NCBI RefSeq assembly: GCF_963676285.1
Contig: NZ_OY781062.1
Coordinates: 1 to 64,000 of the forward strand
Length of the DNA: 64,000 nucleotides
Reading direction: 5' to 3'
Source: an uncultured Sphaerochaeta sp.
Lineage (GTDB): Bacteria; Spirochaetota; Spirochaetia; Sphaerochaetales; Sphaerochaetaceae
Below are positions 1 to 8,946 of the stretch, one piece after another (positions within the stretch are counted from its first letter, which is position 1; every line of letters starts with the position of its first letter). The translations under genes were made by a program, and so were the position numbers. The notes under the pieces are model-generated. The model worked only from the letters and a program-made list of their open reading frames with translations, did no database searches and was not told the origin of the DNA.

Positions 1-49
1 GAAAGCAAGATTATCCCGGCATTTTCATAGAATTCTCATAGATTGAAGA

Positions 50-89
50 AACAAGAAAAAACCACGCAGGGGGTATCCCAAGCGTGGTT
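50..89 (-). terminator. Terminator of ackA
   Basis: An 8-bp stem (60-67 with 82-89, AACCACGC/GCGTGGTT) lies 23 bases past the ackA stop. On the minus strand it is followed by a run of six T. This is a typical rho-independent terminator. Bases 1-49 show nothing recognisable. Confidence 0.85.
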
Positions 90-112
90 CACAAGAAAAA
101 TAGTATTACTTT

Positions 113-1450
113 TTAGCGTGGCATTGCCAAAATGGTTGCCAGCTCTGGATTCTTCTCGATGTTCTTCTGAAGATCCTTCTCTCGGCTCTTGTTTACATAG
201 TCCTTGTCCTCGAAGGTGTAGTGGAAATTGGTATGTACATCATAGGTGCCGTTCATGAGTGCATAGGCATCCTCAGTCATGACCAACTCCTCATCGGTCG
301 GAATCACCAAGATCTTTACCTTCGAATCATCGGTGTTGATCTCGAATTCGCCGTTCCTGCTGAAACAGACTTCATTCTTGTGTTCATCAACTACTGCCCC
401 GATTGCTTCCAAGCCCTGACATGCACCGAGGCGGATATGGCGAGCCATCTCTCCGACACCAGCGGTGAATACAATTGCATCCAGCTTATCACCAAAGAGG
501 GTAGCATAACCGCCGATATATTTTGCAATCCTGCGGGTTTCCATCTTGATGGCCAGAGCTGCTTTCTTGTCCCCTTCCAGACTTGCCTTGAGCACGTCTC
601 TGCGGTCGCTCTTGCCGCACAAGCCGATCAGTCCACTTTTCTTGTTGAGAACCGTGTCCATCTCTTTTGCGCTCATGCCGGTATTGTCCATCATGTAAGG
701 AATGATGGCAGGATCGATATCTCCACTTCTGGAGCCCATGATCAATCCTTCAAGGGGGGTGAGGCCCATGGAAGTGTCAATACAGACACCATTCTTCACT
801 GCACTGATGGATGCGCCGTTTCCGATATGGCAGACGATTACATTTGTATCTTCATTCTTCTTGCCCAATAGGACTGCCGCACGCTTTGCACAGTAGAGAT
901 GGCTGGTTCCATGGAAGCCGTATCGGCGTACATTGTAATCAGTGTACCACTCATAGGGAACGGCATACATGAATGCTTCCTCGGGCATGGTCTGATGCCA
1001 TGCAGTGTCGAGGATGATGGCCTGGGGAACGGAAGGCATCGCTTTCCTGGCTGCTTCAATGCCCATGATATTGGCAGGCATGTGCAGTGGGCCAAGGTGT
1101 GTTACTTTCTTTAGTTGTTCAATGACTTCATCGGTTACCAATGCAGACTGCTTGAACACCTCACCACCATGCAGGACACGGTGACCAACAGCCCCGATAT
1201 CACTCAAGTCACTGATGACTCCATACTCATCATCAAGAAGCATCCTGATGATCAACTCAATTGCCTCTTTATGAGTAGGGGAGGAGAACTCTGCATTGTA
1301 CTCCTCTTTGCCATTTGCCTTATGCTCAATGGTGGAATATTCCAGTCCGATGCGTTCTACGACACCAACAGCAAGAATATCTTTGTTTACCCAGTCGTAC
1401 ACCTGGTACTTGGCAGACGAACTGCCACAGTTCAAGGTTAAAATTACCAT
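113..1450 (-). CDS. ackA: Acetate kinase
   Basis: Acetate kinase interconverts acetyl phosphate plus ADP with acetate plus ATP, the substrate-level phosphorylation step of acetate fermentation, in the cytoplasm. The 445-residue protein opens with the family signature LNCGSSSAK (about residues 6-14) and carries [15 protein letters not shown] and GNGASISAV, which form the ASKHA-fold nucleotide and substrate site. It is about 45 residues longer than the usual 400; the extra part is a charged C-terminal tail after the conserved core. The start is preceded by GGAG at a normal distance. It stands alone with its own promoter and terminator; no phosphotransacetylase gene is in the window. Confidence 0.97.
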   Translation of the reverse strand: MVILTLNCGSSSAKYQVYDWVNKDILAVGVVERIGLEYSTIEHKANGKEEYNAEFSSPTHKEAIELIIRMLLDDEYGVISDLSDIGAVGHRVLHGGEVFKQSALVTDEVIEQLKKVTHLGPLHMPANIMGIEAARKAMPSVPQAIILDTAWHQTMPEEAFMYAVPYEWYTDYNVRRYGFHGTSHLYCAKRAAVLLGKKNEDTNVIVCHIGNGASISAVKNGVCIDTSMGLTPLEGLIMGSRSGDIDPAIIPYMMDNTGMSAKEMDTVLNKKSGLIGLCGKSDRRDVLKASLEGDKKAALAIKMETRRIAKYIGGYATLFGDKLDAIVFTAGVGEMARHIRLGACQGLEAIGAVVDEHKNEVCFSRNGEFEINTDDSKVKILVIPTDEELVMTEDAYALMNGTYDVHTNFHYTFEDKDYVNKSREKDLQKNIEKNPELATILAMPR

Positions 1451-1469
1451 GAATGACTCCTATTATTTC

Positions 1470-1497
1470 TCTATAACACTATGTTAATTGATTGCAA
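1470..1497 (-). promoter_or_regulatory. Candidate ackA promoter
   Basis: On the minus strand TTGCAA (1492-1497) and TATAGA (1470-1475) are separated by 16 bases, about 20 bases upstream of the ackA start. The match to sigma-70 elements is fair and the site is inferred from sequence only. Confidence 0.45.
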
Positions 1498-1550
1498 AAG
1501 ATACCTATCTATTAAAACACTATTGGGCAGAATAATCAACATGAAGCGAA

Positions 1551-1571
1551 AAAAGAACCTTTAGTTCTTTT
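1551..1571 (+). promoter_or_regulatory. Hairpin just before the start at 1578
   Basis: An 8-bp perfect inverted repeat (AAAAGAAC at 1551-1558, GTTCTTTT at 1564-1571) ends six bases before the start codon of the next gene, where a ribosome binding site would normally sit. It could be a small terminator for transcription entering from upstream, or it could hinder translation initiation. Confidence 0.5.
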
Positions 1572-1577
1572 CCACTT

Positions 1578-2627
1578 ATGAAGGTATTTCTTTGCCTGTG
1601 GTTATGGACACTTGCTTCCTTACTGCACGCGCAAACGACTGTGCAAGGTTCTTTTGCTCCCCTGCAGGAAGTTACAAACATTGAATACCAGAGTGAGGAA
1701 GAAAGAAAAGATTTTCGTTTGAAGTTCTCTCTTTCTTCTTCTGGTATGCAGTTTGAACCATATATTTCCTACGAGGGAGAAGTATGGAGCTTCAGCTATA
1801 CACCCAGGACTTTCCTGGAAAGGGTATGGTCCAGCAGTTCGGTGGAAACGTCTAGTCTACGTCTCTCTTACCTAAACAGGGAAGAGCAACATAGGGCCTT
1901 CTACATAGAGGGGGGGCAAGGAGGATTGGCATATCAGCTGGCAGAATGCCAAACTTCCAGTCCTTCGGTTTATTCCTGGAATGGACAACCAGGAAAGGTG
2001 TATCTCTTCTGGGATGCAGAGAGCTCTCATGTGGACCTCTCCCTAGTAGCCTCATGGGCGGAGGGAGAGCACTTTTCTCTCTCCCACGATATCTCATTCT
2101 CACAGGGAGCCCTTTCATTCGATTGGAACTTCGGCGGGACCTCAGAGAGGCAATCGCAAACTTTCGCTCTGCATATGAGAAGTCATGGCCTACATGGATC
2201 GTGGAGTGGGGAGATAGAAACAGGGCCTTCTCCGGTTTTTGGCGGGCAGAAGCAAGAGATGGAACAATCTGTACACTCCAAAATCAGGTATACATGGAAG
2301 ACGATTACCTTGGAGAGTAGTTTTGATAGGTGGGTGAAAACCAGAATATCTGGAGAGGAGAGCAGGAAGACCAGCTACCAAGTATCAGGACAGTGGATGG
2401 GCTACGCAGTGGATGTCACTTGGGACAGTACTGATGGAATGTCATTGGTGATGAAGGCAGAACAGGGAACTCTCAGCATTTGCAGGGATGGCATTGCCTT
2501 CTCCCTGCTTCTTAAGAAGGGCCCCCTGTCTCTCACCATCAAGAAAAATGTCAAGGAGCAGCTATCAGTCACCTACTCATTCCGCTTTACCATCGGCCAA
2601 GATAGTGAATCTCTTCTTGCAAGGTGA
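1578..2627 (+). CDS. Secreted protein of unknown function
   Basis: I do not recognise this 349-residue protein. It begins with a clear Sec signal peptide (hydrophobic residues 3-16, ending LLHAQ), so it is exported. The rest is rich in serine and in alternating hydrophobic/polar stretches (SLRLSYLNRE, LSVTYSFRF), which suggests a beta-structured periplasmic or outer-membrane protein. No lipobox or transmembrane helix is seen after the signal. The ATG at 1578 lacks a clear ribosome binding site because a hairpin occupies that place. Its last 41 bases overlap the 3' end of the convergent murB. Confidence 0.7.
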   Translation: MKVFLCLWLWTLASLLHAQTTVQGSFAPLQEVTNIEYQSEEERKDFRLKFSLSSSGMQFEPYISYEGEVWSFSYTPRTFLERVWSSSSVETSSLRLSYLNREEQHRAFYIEGGQGGLAYQLAECQTSSPSVYSWNGQPGKVYLFWDAESSHVDLSLVASWAEGEHFSLSHDISFSQGALSFDWNFGGTSERQSQTFALHMRSHGLHGSWSGEIETGPSPVFGGQKQEMEQSVHSKIRYTWKTITLESSFDRWVKTRISGEESRKTSYQVSGQWMGYAVDVTWDSTDGMSLVMKAEQGTLSICRDGIAFSLLLKKGPLSLTIKKNVKEQLSVTYSFRFTIGQDSESLLAR

Positions 2628-3504
2628 TATGGAACTCACTTTGTACAGTGGCTCTGATGTACTCGATCAGGGCACGCACCTCTTCACTGGTGGCTTTCCC
2701 TTCCCGATTGATGATAATGTTGGCATGGGTTGGGGATACGCTGGCTCCCCCGATTGTGTGACCCTTAAGGTTGCAGGCATCAATGAGGGCGGCTGCCTTC
2801 TTTCCTTCTGGGTTCTTGAATATTGAACCGAGACTCGGATAGTCGTACAAACCCTTATGCTTACGATGCTTTTTAACCGTGTCCTTGCGCTTCCTTACCT
2901 CGCTGGTTTGTGTGGTAGGCTTCAAGCGGAATCCGGCTTCATACAGGATCAAATCATCCCTTCCAGTAAAAGGGGAGTGGCGATAAGAGAACTCATCCTG
3001 GTGGATTTGCATCCTATGAAGTTTGCCATCCAAGGTCATATAGTCGACATAGTAGAGCAAGTCCCCAATCTGTACGCCGTTTGCCCCGCTGTTTCCATAG
3101 ATAGCCCCACCCACTGTGCCAGGGATGCCGCCAAGCATTTCCAGCCCTTCCAGTCCATCCTCGATAGCCTGTGAGATTGCTTTATCCAGAGGGCACCCTG
3201 AACGGACACAAAACATCTCCCCTTGTACATGTCTGCGGGCAAGGTGGCCGGTGAGGATAACCAGTCCTTCGACCCCCTTGTCACTGATCAAGGTATTGGT
3301 TGCTCCCCCAAGAATTGAGAGTGGAAGATTGTTGTCCTTCGCATGGTTGATCAGGATTCTCAGTTCCTCGAAATTCGTGGGATAGGCAGCCCATTGGGCA
3401 TTTCCCCCGCACTGAATGCTACTGTGTGAAGCGAGTTCCAGATTCTCCATGAGCAGGTGGTCAAGGTTGATTTTTTCAATACTATTGCGTACATTGGTAG
3501 GCAT
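2587..3504 (-). CDS. murB: UDP-N-acetylenolpyruvoylglucosamine reductase
   Basis: MurB reduces UDP-GlcNAc-enolpyruvate to UDP-MurNAc with NADPH and FAD, the second committed step of peptidoglycan precursor synthesis. The 305-residue protein shows the FAD-binding type-4 pattern: LSILGGATNTLISD (about residues 59-72), GIPGTVGGAIYGNSGANG (about 127-144, FAD/substrate loop), YRHSPF, and the C-terminal GSIFKNPEGKKAAALID and SPTHANIIIN segments of a type II MurB. It is divergent from cysS, with 51 bases between the starts, and overlaps the gene at 1578-2627 tail to tail. No clear ribosome binding site marks the start, but the N-terminus has normal length. Confidence 0.95.
   Translation of the reverse strand: MPTNVRNSIEKINLDHLLMENLELASHSSIQCGGNAQWAAYPTNFEELRILINHAKDNNLPLSILGGATNTLISDKGVEGLVILTGHLARRHVQGEMFCVRSGCPLDKAISQAIEDGLEGLEMLGGIPGTVGGAIYGNSGANGVQIGDLLYYVDYMTLDGKLHRMQIHQDEFSYRHSPFTGRDDLILYEAGFRLKPTTQTSEVRKRKDTVKKHRKHKGLYDYPSLGSIFKNPEGKKAAALIDACNLKGHTIGGASVSPTHANIIINREGKATSEEVRALIEYIRATVQSEFHITLQEEIHYLGRW
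3467..3495 (+). promoter_or_regulatory. Candidate cysS promoter inside murB
   Basis: TTGATT (3467-3472) and TACATT (3490-3495) are 17 bases apart and point toward cysS. They lie within the first codons of the divergent murB gene. Because the intergenic gap is only 51 bases, a promoter overlapping the neighbour is likely; the exact site is inference. Confidence 0.4.
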
Positions 3505-3555
3505 GGAGACATCTTACCCCCTTTTTTTGGGGTGGGCAACCTAAAGGAGCTCTCA

Positions 3556-4971
3556 ATGCCTGTCTTTCTCTATAATACCATGAGCCGTGGTTTGGAAGCA
3601 TTTGAACCAATACGCGATAAGGAAGTAGGTCTCTACTCATGTGGGCCTACCGTATATAACTATGCACATATCGGAAATCTGAGGACCTTCCTGTTTGAGG
3701 ACCTGCTGAAGCGCACCCTGCTTGTCTCCGGTTTCAAGGTGAACCATGTCATGAACATCACAGACGTCGGGCACTTGACCGGAGATGGGGATGAAGGTGA
3801 GGACAAGATTGAAAAGATGGCAAGCCAGACCCATAGGAGTGTCTGGGAGATTGCCCAGTTCTATACCGATGCATTCTTCAAGGATTATGACTCCTTGAAT
3901 ATGATCAGGCCCAGTGTAGTCTGCAAGGCAACCGACCATATCCAGCAGATGATTGATTTGATCAAGAGGCTGGAGGAGAGCGGCCATACCTATGTCAGTG
4001 GAGGCAATGTCTATTTCAGTATCGATTCAATTCCTGACTACGGTAAATTGGCCCGCCTCGATCTTGATTCCCTGAAGACTGCTGTTCGTGATGATGTAAG
4101 CAGTGATGACAACAAGAAAAATCCCAAGGACTTCGTTCTCTGGTTCACCAAGAGCAAACATGGGGAGCAGGCGATGATGTGGGATTCCCCATGGGGAAAG
4201 GGCTTTCCCGGTTGGCATATTGAGTGCTCCGCGATGAGCATGCATTACCTGGGGGAGTCGTTTGACATTCACTGTGGCGGAATTGATGCAATTCCCGTTC
4301 ATCACACCAATGAGATTGCGCAGAGTGAGGCTGCAACCGGCAAGCAGTGGGTAAAGTACTGGATGCATGGTGAATTCCTCCTGGATGAGACTGGGAAGAT
4401 GAGCAAGAGCAAGGGAGAATTCCTTACCCTTGATTTGCTGAAGCGCAAGGGCTACGATGCAATGGATTATCGCTATTACTGCTTGGGTGGCCATTACCGC
4501 AGTCAGCTGAAGTTCAGCTTCGAAGCGCTCGATACTGCTCGTAAGGCTCGTAGGAATGTAGTGGATCGCATCCAAGGTCTGCTGAAAGATGGTGCCAAGG
4601 TAGTTTCCCTGAAGAGTGAGAAAGCTCTGCAATACAAGGAGACCTTCCTTGAGCATTTGCAGCATGACCTGGCAAGTCCCAGAGGGATCGCAGACCTTTG
4701 GGGGGTGCTTAAGGATGAGGAACTAGCCGTAGATGAGAAGTACTCCCTCATCATGTTCTTTGATCAGGTGTTCGGTCTCGATCTTGCATCTGTTGAGCTG
4801 CCGAAAGAAGAATCATTTCCTCCTGAGGCAATGACGCTACTCGAGAAGAGACTGCAGGCGAAGAAGGAAAAGAACTGGCCGCTTGCTGATGCTCTGCGCC
4901 TCGAGCTGGATGCAATGGGCTACCTTGTCAAAGACACCCCAACGGGAAGTTCTTTGGAAAAAAAGATGTAA
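3556..4971 (+). CDS. cysS: Cysteinyl-tRNA synthetase
   Basis: Charges tRNA-Cys with cysteine (class I aminoacyl-tRNA synthetase). The 471-residue protein has the zinc/cysteine-binding start CGPTVYNYAHIGN (about residues 29-41, containing the HIGH motif as HIGN), the second zinc segment WHIECSAMS and HCGGIDAIPVHHTNE, and the KMSKS loop as KMSKSKGEF. The C-terminal DALR-like region is present. I place the start at ATG 3556 because AAAGGAGC lies 5 bases before it and the protein then begins at the family's usual point; the open frame continues upstream without homology. An ECF sigma gene follows 27 bases later on the same strand. Confidence 0.96.
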   Translation: MPVFLYNTMSRGLEAFEPIRDKEVGLYSCGPTVYNYAHIGNLRTFLFEDLLKRTLLVSGFKVNHVMNITDVGHLTGDGDEGEDKIEKMASQTHRSVWEIAQFYTDAFFKDYDSLNMIRPSVVCKATDHIQQMIDLIKRLEESGHTYVSGGNVYFSIDSIPDYGKLARLDLDSLKTAVRDDVSSDDNKKNPKDFVLWFTKSKHGEQAMMWDSPWGKGFPGWHIECSAMSMHYLGESFDIHCGGIDAIPVHHTNEIAQSEAATGKQWVKYWMHGEFLLDETGKMSKSKGEFLTLDLLKRKGYDAMDYRYYCLGGHYRSQLKFSFEALDTARKARRNVVDRIQGLLKDGAKVVSLKSEKALQYKETFLEHLQHDLASPRGIADLWGVLKDEELAVDEKYSLIMFFDQVFGLDLASVELPKEESFPPEAMTLLEKRLQAKKEKNWPLADALRLELDAMGYLVKDTPTGSSLEKKM

Positions 4972-4998
4972 CTTGGTTACTGGTGAGTTGTTAACGTT

Positions 4999-5517
4999 AT
5001 GGAAATACAAAGCAACGATGAGCGAGCGTTTCGGCAAGTATATGAGCAGGTATTCCCGATATTGATGCGTGTGGTTTATCACGTAACCAATAATCAGGAC
5101 CTTGCAGAGGAGATTTGTCAGGAAGCTTTCATCCGGTTCTTTGACAAAGGCATGGAGTTCGCTACCCTTAATGATGCCAAGTATTGGCTCATCAGGGTTT
5201 CGAAGAATCTTGCCATCAACCAAGTGAAGCGGAAAGCCCGCGAGATGAACATGGTGGATAAATTGAAAAAGTATCCATCCACGGGGGCAAACCATTCTGA
5301 CGGATCTCAGGTATTGATGGAGAAGGAGACCAGGAAACTTGTTCAGGAAGCAATTGACCAGCTACCAGAAAAGTTCCGCCTAGTCATTGTGATGAAAGAG
5401 TACACCGATATGGACTACAAGCAGATCGCACAGGTGTTGCATATTTCCGAAAGTAACGTGAAGGTACGAGTCTATCGGGCAAGGAAGATGCTCGAGTCGA
5501 TTCTCAGCCAGGAGTGA
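4999..5517 (+). CDS. ECF-type RNA polymerase sigma factor
   Basis: A 172-residue group 4 sigma factor with only regions 2 and 4. Region 2 covers about residues 10-70 (DLAEEICQEAFIRFF, YWLIRVSKNLAINQVKRKAR) and binds the -10 element and core polymerase. Region 4 covers about 115-168 (LPEKFRLVIVMKEY, then the helix-turn-helix YKQIAQVLHISESNVKVR) and binds the -35 element. The next gene, 5 bases downstream, encodes a zinc-finger anti-sigma protein, so the two form a classic membrane-controlled signalling pair. The signal and target genes cannot be told from the sequence. Confidence 0.92.
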   Translation: MEIQSNDERAFRQVYEQVFPILMRVVYHVTNNQDLAEEICQEAFIRFFDKGMEFATLNDAKYWLIRVSKNLAINQVKRKAREMNMVDKLKKYPSTGANHSDGSQVLMEKETRKLVQEAIDQLPEKFRLVIVMKEYTDMDYKQIAQVLHISESNVKVRVYRARKMLESILSQE

Positions 5518-5522
5518 TGTGA

Positions 5523-6059
5523 ATGTGTGTCGATGACGAATTGTTGAATACCTATTTGGATGGCGAATTACAGGAGCCTTGGAGGACTCAGGTCCAGGAA
5601 CACCTAGGCTATTGCAACGCGTGTCGCCAGAGACTTGAACAGCTTCGCGCCCTTCACCAGAAAGTTGCAGATGCTGTTCTGCCTGATTCAGAAATCTCTG
5701 CCCGGCAGGATCGAGTACTCCAATATTTTGAGAAGACACGTTTTTCTTCCTCAAACAAGAAAATGCATATTTTTCGAAAGAAAATCCAGGTCAGGCTTGT
5801 ACCTGCCTTGATTACCTCTGCGGCAGCCTTTGTCGTGGTATTTATCGGTGCCTTTGTGCTATTTGGAAACAGCTCCCAGCAGGGACAGGAAATCCTTCCT
5901 GGGGTTGCCTCCCAAATTGACAGTGCCCATATCCAGCAAGTGACCGAAGTACAGAAACCTACCCTAGATATGTTCAGTTTGGAGCAGATTGTCCAGCATC
6001 TTGATGCAATGGGGTATGCAGTGAAGCTGGAAGTGAAGGCGGTCACTCCTCTCGAATAG
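5523..6059 (+). CDS. Zinc-finger transmembrane anti-sigma factor
   Basis: A 178-residue partner of the ECF sigma factor just upstream. The N-terminus has the anti-sigma zinc-finger layout: LNTYLDGEL followed by HLGYCNACRQRLEQL (H-x3-C-x2-C, about residues 28-42). This region should clamp the sigma factor in the cytoplasm. One transmembrane helix lies at about residues 94-116 (LITSAAAFVVVFIGAFVLF). The remaining 60 or so residues should be outside the membrane and may sense stress or be cut by proteases. The stop is followed by a strong hairpin, so the pair forms a two-gene unit. Confidence 0.88.
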   Translation: MCVDDELLNTYLDGELQEPWRTQVQEHLGYCNACRQRLEQLRALHQKVADAVLPDSEISARQDRVLQYFEKTRFSSSNKKMHIFRKKIQVRLVPALITSAAAFVVVFIGAFVLFGNSSQQGQEILPGVASQIDSAHIQQVTEVQKPTLDMFSLEQIVQHLDAMGYAVKLEVKAVTPLE

Positions 6060-6082
6060 CATTCCATTTTTCTTCTCATGCT

Positions 6083-6120
6083 GAAGGCTCTGCATTCACT
6101 TGTAGAGCCTTCCCTATTTT
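6083..6120 (+). terminator. Terminator after the anti-sigma gene
   Basis: A perfect 9-bp stem (GAAGGCTCT at 6083-6091 with AGAGCCTTC at 6104-6112) is followed by CCTATTTT. It ends the sigma/anti-sigma unit. The -35 element proposed for valS overlaps the right arm of this hairpin. Confidence 0.7.
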
Positions 6121-6128
6121 GGTACTAT
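6100..6128 (+). promoter_or_regulatory. Candidate valS promoter
   Basis: TTGTAG (6100-6105) and TACTAT (6123-6128) are 17 bases apart, and TG one base before the -10 makes it an extended -10. The expected leader is only about 27 bases, too short for a T-box, so no tRNA-sensing leader is present. Confidence 0.5.
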
Positions 6129-6161
6129 GGGGAGACTCTTTTTCCCTGTAGGAGGCATAAT

Positions 6162-8816
6162 GTGAAGGCTGTTGAGTTACCGAAAGCCTATGATCCAAAA
6201 CAATTCGAGGATCGAATTTACCAGCAATGGCTGGAAGAAGGAAAGTTCAAACCCGCTGAGGGTAAGGAACCTCCATTTACTATCGTCATGCCTCCTCCCA
6301 ATGTAACTGGGATACTACACATGGGCCATGCCTTGAACAACTCCCTGCAAGATATCCTCACCCGTTACTACCGGATGAGTGGCAGGACAACCCTCTGGCT
6401 CCCCGGTACTGACCATGCAGGTATCGCCACACAGCATGTGGTTGAACGCCAGCTTGCAAAAGAAGGGTTGCGACGTCAGGACCTGGGACGTGACAAGTTC
6501 CTGGAAAGGACCTGGCAGGTAAAGGAAAAGCATCATGATATCATCACTGACCAATTGAAAAAGATTGGTTGCAGTTGTGACTGGGATCATGAACGATTCA
6601 CCATGGATGAAGGTCTGAGCCAGGCCGTGCGGGAGAGTTTTGTCACCCTCTATGAGCGTGGTTTGATCTACAAGGGTGAGTACCTGGTCAACTACTGCCC
6701 CAAGTGTGGTACGGCTCTCGCTGATGATGAGGTTGAATACCAGGAGCTTGGTGGATTCCTCTACGACGTACGCTATCCCTATAGTGATGGAAGTGGTTAT
6801 ATCACTGTTGCTACGACAAGGCCTGAGACCATGTTTGGTGATGTGGCTGTTGCAGTGCACCCTGATGATGAACGCTATACCCATCTTGTCGGCAAGTTGA
6901 TCGATCTTCCCCTCACTGACAAAAAGATCCCCATCATTGCAGACAGCTTTGTGGAAATGGGGTTCGGGACCGGAATGGTAAAGATTACCCCTGCACATGA
7001 CCCCAATGACTGGCAGTGTGGTATGCGCCATGGTCTTGAAAAGGTCAATGTGTTGAATCCTGATGGCACACTCAATGAGAACTGCCCTGAAAAGTACCGT
7101 GGCATGAGTGCGGTCGATGCACGCTCCTTGGTGGTCGCAGACCTGAAGGAACAGGGATTCCTGGTCAAGGAAGTTGTCCACAACCATGATGTTGGGCATT
7201 GTTACCGTTGTCATACGGTCATCGAGCCGTATCTTTCAAACCAGTGGTTCGTGAAGATGGAAGGGATGGCCAAGAAGGCATTGCAGGCTTGGAAGGATGA
7301 GAAGGTGGTCTTCTATCCCAAGCGCTGGGAGAATACCTACACCCACTGGCTGGAAAACATCCACGACTGGTGTATCAGTCGACAGCTCTGGTGGGGACAC
7401 CGTATACCCGTATGGGAGTGTCAGGATTGCCATGAGATCATTGTAAGTCGGGAAGATCCCTCAACATGCCCCAAGTGTGGTTCCAAGAACCTCATCCAGG
7501 AGAGTGATGTGCTCGATACTTGGTTCAGTTCCTGGCTATGGCCTTTCAGTACGCTTGGTTGGCCTGAGAAGAGTGCCGACTTGAAGCAGTTCTTCCCTAC
7601 AAGTACCTTGGTTACTGGATATGACATCATCTTCTTCTGGGTGAGCCGGATGATCATGGCCTCCCTGGAATTCCTTGGTGAAGTCCCATTCAAGGATATT
7701 TACATCACCGGTTTGGTACGTGACAAGCAGGGAAGGAAGATGAGCAAGAGCCTTGGCAATGGCATAGACCCTCTGGATGTTGTTTCCCAGTATGGTGCTG
7801 ATGCTATGAAGTTCACGCTTGCCTATATGGCTACCCAGGGACAGGATATTCTTATCGATATGGAAACTTTCAAGCTTGGGAGCCGTTTTGCCAACAAGGT
7901 CTGGAATGCAGCCCGTTTCCTCCTGATGAATCTTGAAGGGGTGGAACTGGGTGATATCGCCAACGTTGAGCTCAATACACTGGATCAGTGGATCTATAAT
8001 CAACTTAACGAGGCAGCAATGAAGATCAAGGTGGCCATGGAGAACTATAAGTTCAATGATGGAGCACAGGCTGTCTATGATTTCTTCTGGAATGACTTCT
8101 GTGACTGGTATGTAGAGAGTGCCAAGCGTGGTCTCTATAGTGAAAAGCCTGAGGAGAAACAGAGACAGGTAACCATCTTGCTCGACTTGCTTGCTGAGTC
8201 CATGCGTTTGATGCATCCCTTCTCTTCGTTCATCAGTGAAGAGATCTACCAGAAGCTTCCCAATGTTGATGACCAATTGATCGAAAGCAGGTATCCCATT
8301 TTCCAGAAAGAACGGGAACATGCAGATGAGGCTACCCTTGTACAGAGGATGCAGGAGGCTGTTACCGCTCTTAGGGCAATGCGCTCTGAGTTAGGCATCC
8401 CTGTGGAGCGTAAGATCAGGGTAGTGGTGAAGTGTGACAAGGATTTCTTTGCCTCTGAGTTCTTCGCTGAGCAGAAAGCATTGATGGCTACCTTTGCTGG
8501 GGCATCCTCAATCGAAGTGGACAGCACTGATACTATCGATGTCGCAGGAGCGTTCCCCGTAGCAGGGACTGGCTATGAGATGTATGTATTTGTCAGGGAA
8601 GCGATCGATGTAGAAAAGGAAATTGCCCGTCTGGAAAGCGACCTGGACAAGCATGACATGAACCTTTCCAAGGTGATGGCCAAACTTTCCAACGAGAAGT
8701 TCCTCCAGAACGCCAAGGAGGAAGCAATCGAGAAAGAGAAGGGTAAGAAAGCTGAGTTTGAGGAGAAGATTGAGAAAGGGAAGAAGCACTTGGCCCTACT
8801 CAAGAGTTTCCTGTAA
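6162..8816 (+). CDS. valS: Valyl-tRNA synthetase
   Basis: Charges tRNA-Val with valine and edits misacylated threonine (class I synthetase). The 884-residue protein shows PPPNVTGILHMGH (HIGH motif, residues about 44-56), zinc-knuckle cysteines in YCPKCGTALADDEV and CPKCGS, the editing-domain segment ATTRPETMFGD, and the KMSKS loop RKMSKSLGNGIDP near residue 526. The last 65 residues form the charged coiled coil typical of ValS (VEKEIARLESDLDKHD). I choose GTG 6162 because TAGGAGGC lies just before it and the protein then begins normally; the frame runs upstream through the terminator and promoter, which is not protein-like. Confidence 0.96.
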   Translation: MKAVELPKAYDPKQFEDRIYQQWLEEGKFKPAEGKEPPFTIVMPPPNVTGILHMGHALNNSLQDILTRYYRMSGRTTLWLPGTDHAGIATQHVVERQLAKEGLRRQDLGRDKFLERTWQVKEKHHDIITDQLKKIGCSCDWDHERFTMDEGLSQAVRESFVTLYERGLIYKGEYLVNYCPKCGTALADDEVEYQELGGFLYDVRYPYSDGSGYITVATTRPETMFGDVAVAVHPDDERYTHLVGKLIDLPLTDKKIPIIADSFVEMGFGTGMVKITPAHDPNDWQCGMRHGLEKVNVLNPDGTLNENCPEKYRGMSAVDARSLVVADLKEQGFLVKEVVHNHDVGHCYRCHTVIEPYLSNQWFVKMEGMAKKALQAWKDEKVVFYPKRWENTYTHWLENIHDWCISRQLWWGHRIPVWECQDCHEIIVSREDPSTCPKCGSKNLIQESDVLDTWFSSWLWPFSTLGWPEKSADLKQFFPTSTLVTGYDIIFFWVSRMIMASLEFLGEVPFKDIYITGLVRDKQGRKMSKSLGNGIDPLDVVSQYGADAMKFTLAYMATQGQDILIDMETFKLGSRFANKVWNAARFLLMNLEGVELGDIANVELNTLDQWIYNQLNEAAMKIKVAMENYKFNDGAQAVYDFFWNDFCDWYVESAKRGLYSEKPEEKQRQVTILLDLLAESMRLMHPFSSFISEEIYQKLPNVDDQLIESRYPIFQKEREHADEATLVQRMQEAVTALRAMRSELGIPVERKIRVVVKCDKDFFASEFFAEQKALMATFAGASSIEVDSTDTIDVAGAFPVAGTGYEMYVFVREAIDVEKEIARLESDLDKHDMNLSKVMAKLSNEKFLQNAKEEAIEKEKGKKAEFEEKIEKGKKHLALLKSFL

Positions 8817-8841
8817 CAGAACATCCAAATAGTATATCGAT

Positions 8842-8877
8842 ATCCCCCCCTGGAAATATTATTCAGGGGGATTTCTA
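8842..8877 (+). terminator. Terminator after valS
   Basis: A C-rich/G-rich stem (8842-8852 with 8864-8872) with an 11-base loop lies 25 bases after the valS stop and is followed by TTTCTAT. The T run is short. Confidence 0.6.
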
Positions 8878-8892
8878 TGCTCATTGGCTGTG

Positions 8893-8923
8893 ACAAAGAA
8901 ATAGGCACCCTGTTCGGGTGCCT
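8893..8923 (-). terminator. Terminator of the Hc1-like gene
   Basis: An 8-bp stem (AGGCACCC at 8903-8910, GGGTGCCT at 8916-8923) with a 5-base loop is followed on the minus strand by TATTTCTTTGT. It lies 23 bases after the stop of the Hc1-like gene. Confidence 0.75.
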
Positions 8924-8946
8924 GTAAAACGAGTAAGGACTTCTTA

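Noticed and set aside
221..871. A 216-codon plus-strand frame opposite ackA
   Set aside because: ackA motifs cover the other strand over the full length; the antisense frame has no initiation signal.
6129..6161. T-box leader in front of valS
   Set aside because: Only about 30 bases lie between the promoter and the start codon, and no T-box sequence is present.
8817..8946. Small RNA gene between valS and the Hc1-like gene
   Set aside because: The two hairpins are explained as the terminators of the two convergent genes; no promoter or additional structure is seen.
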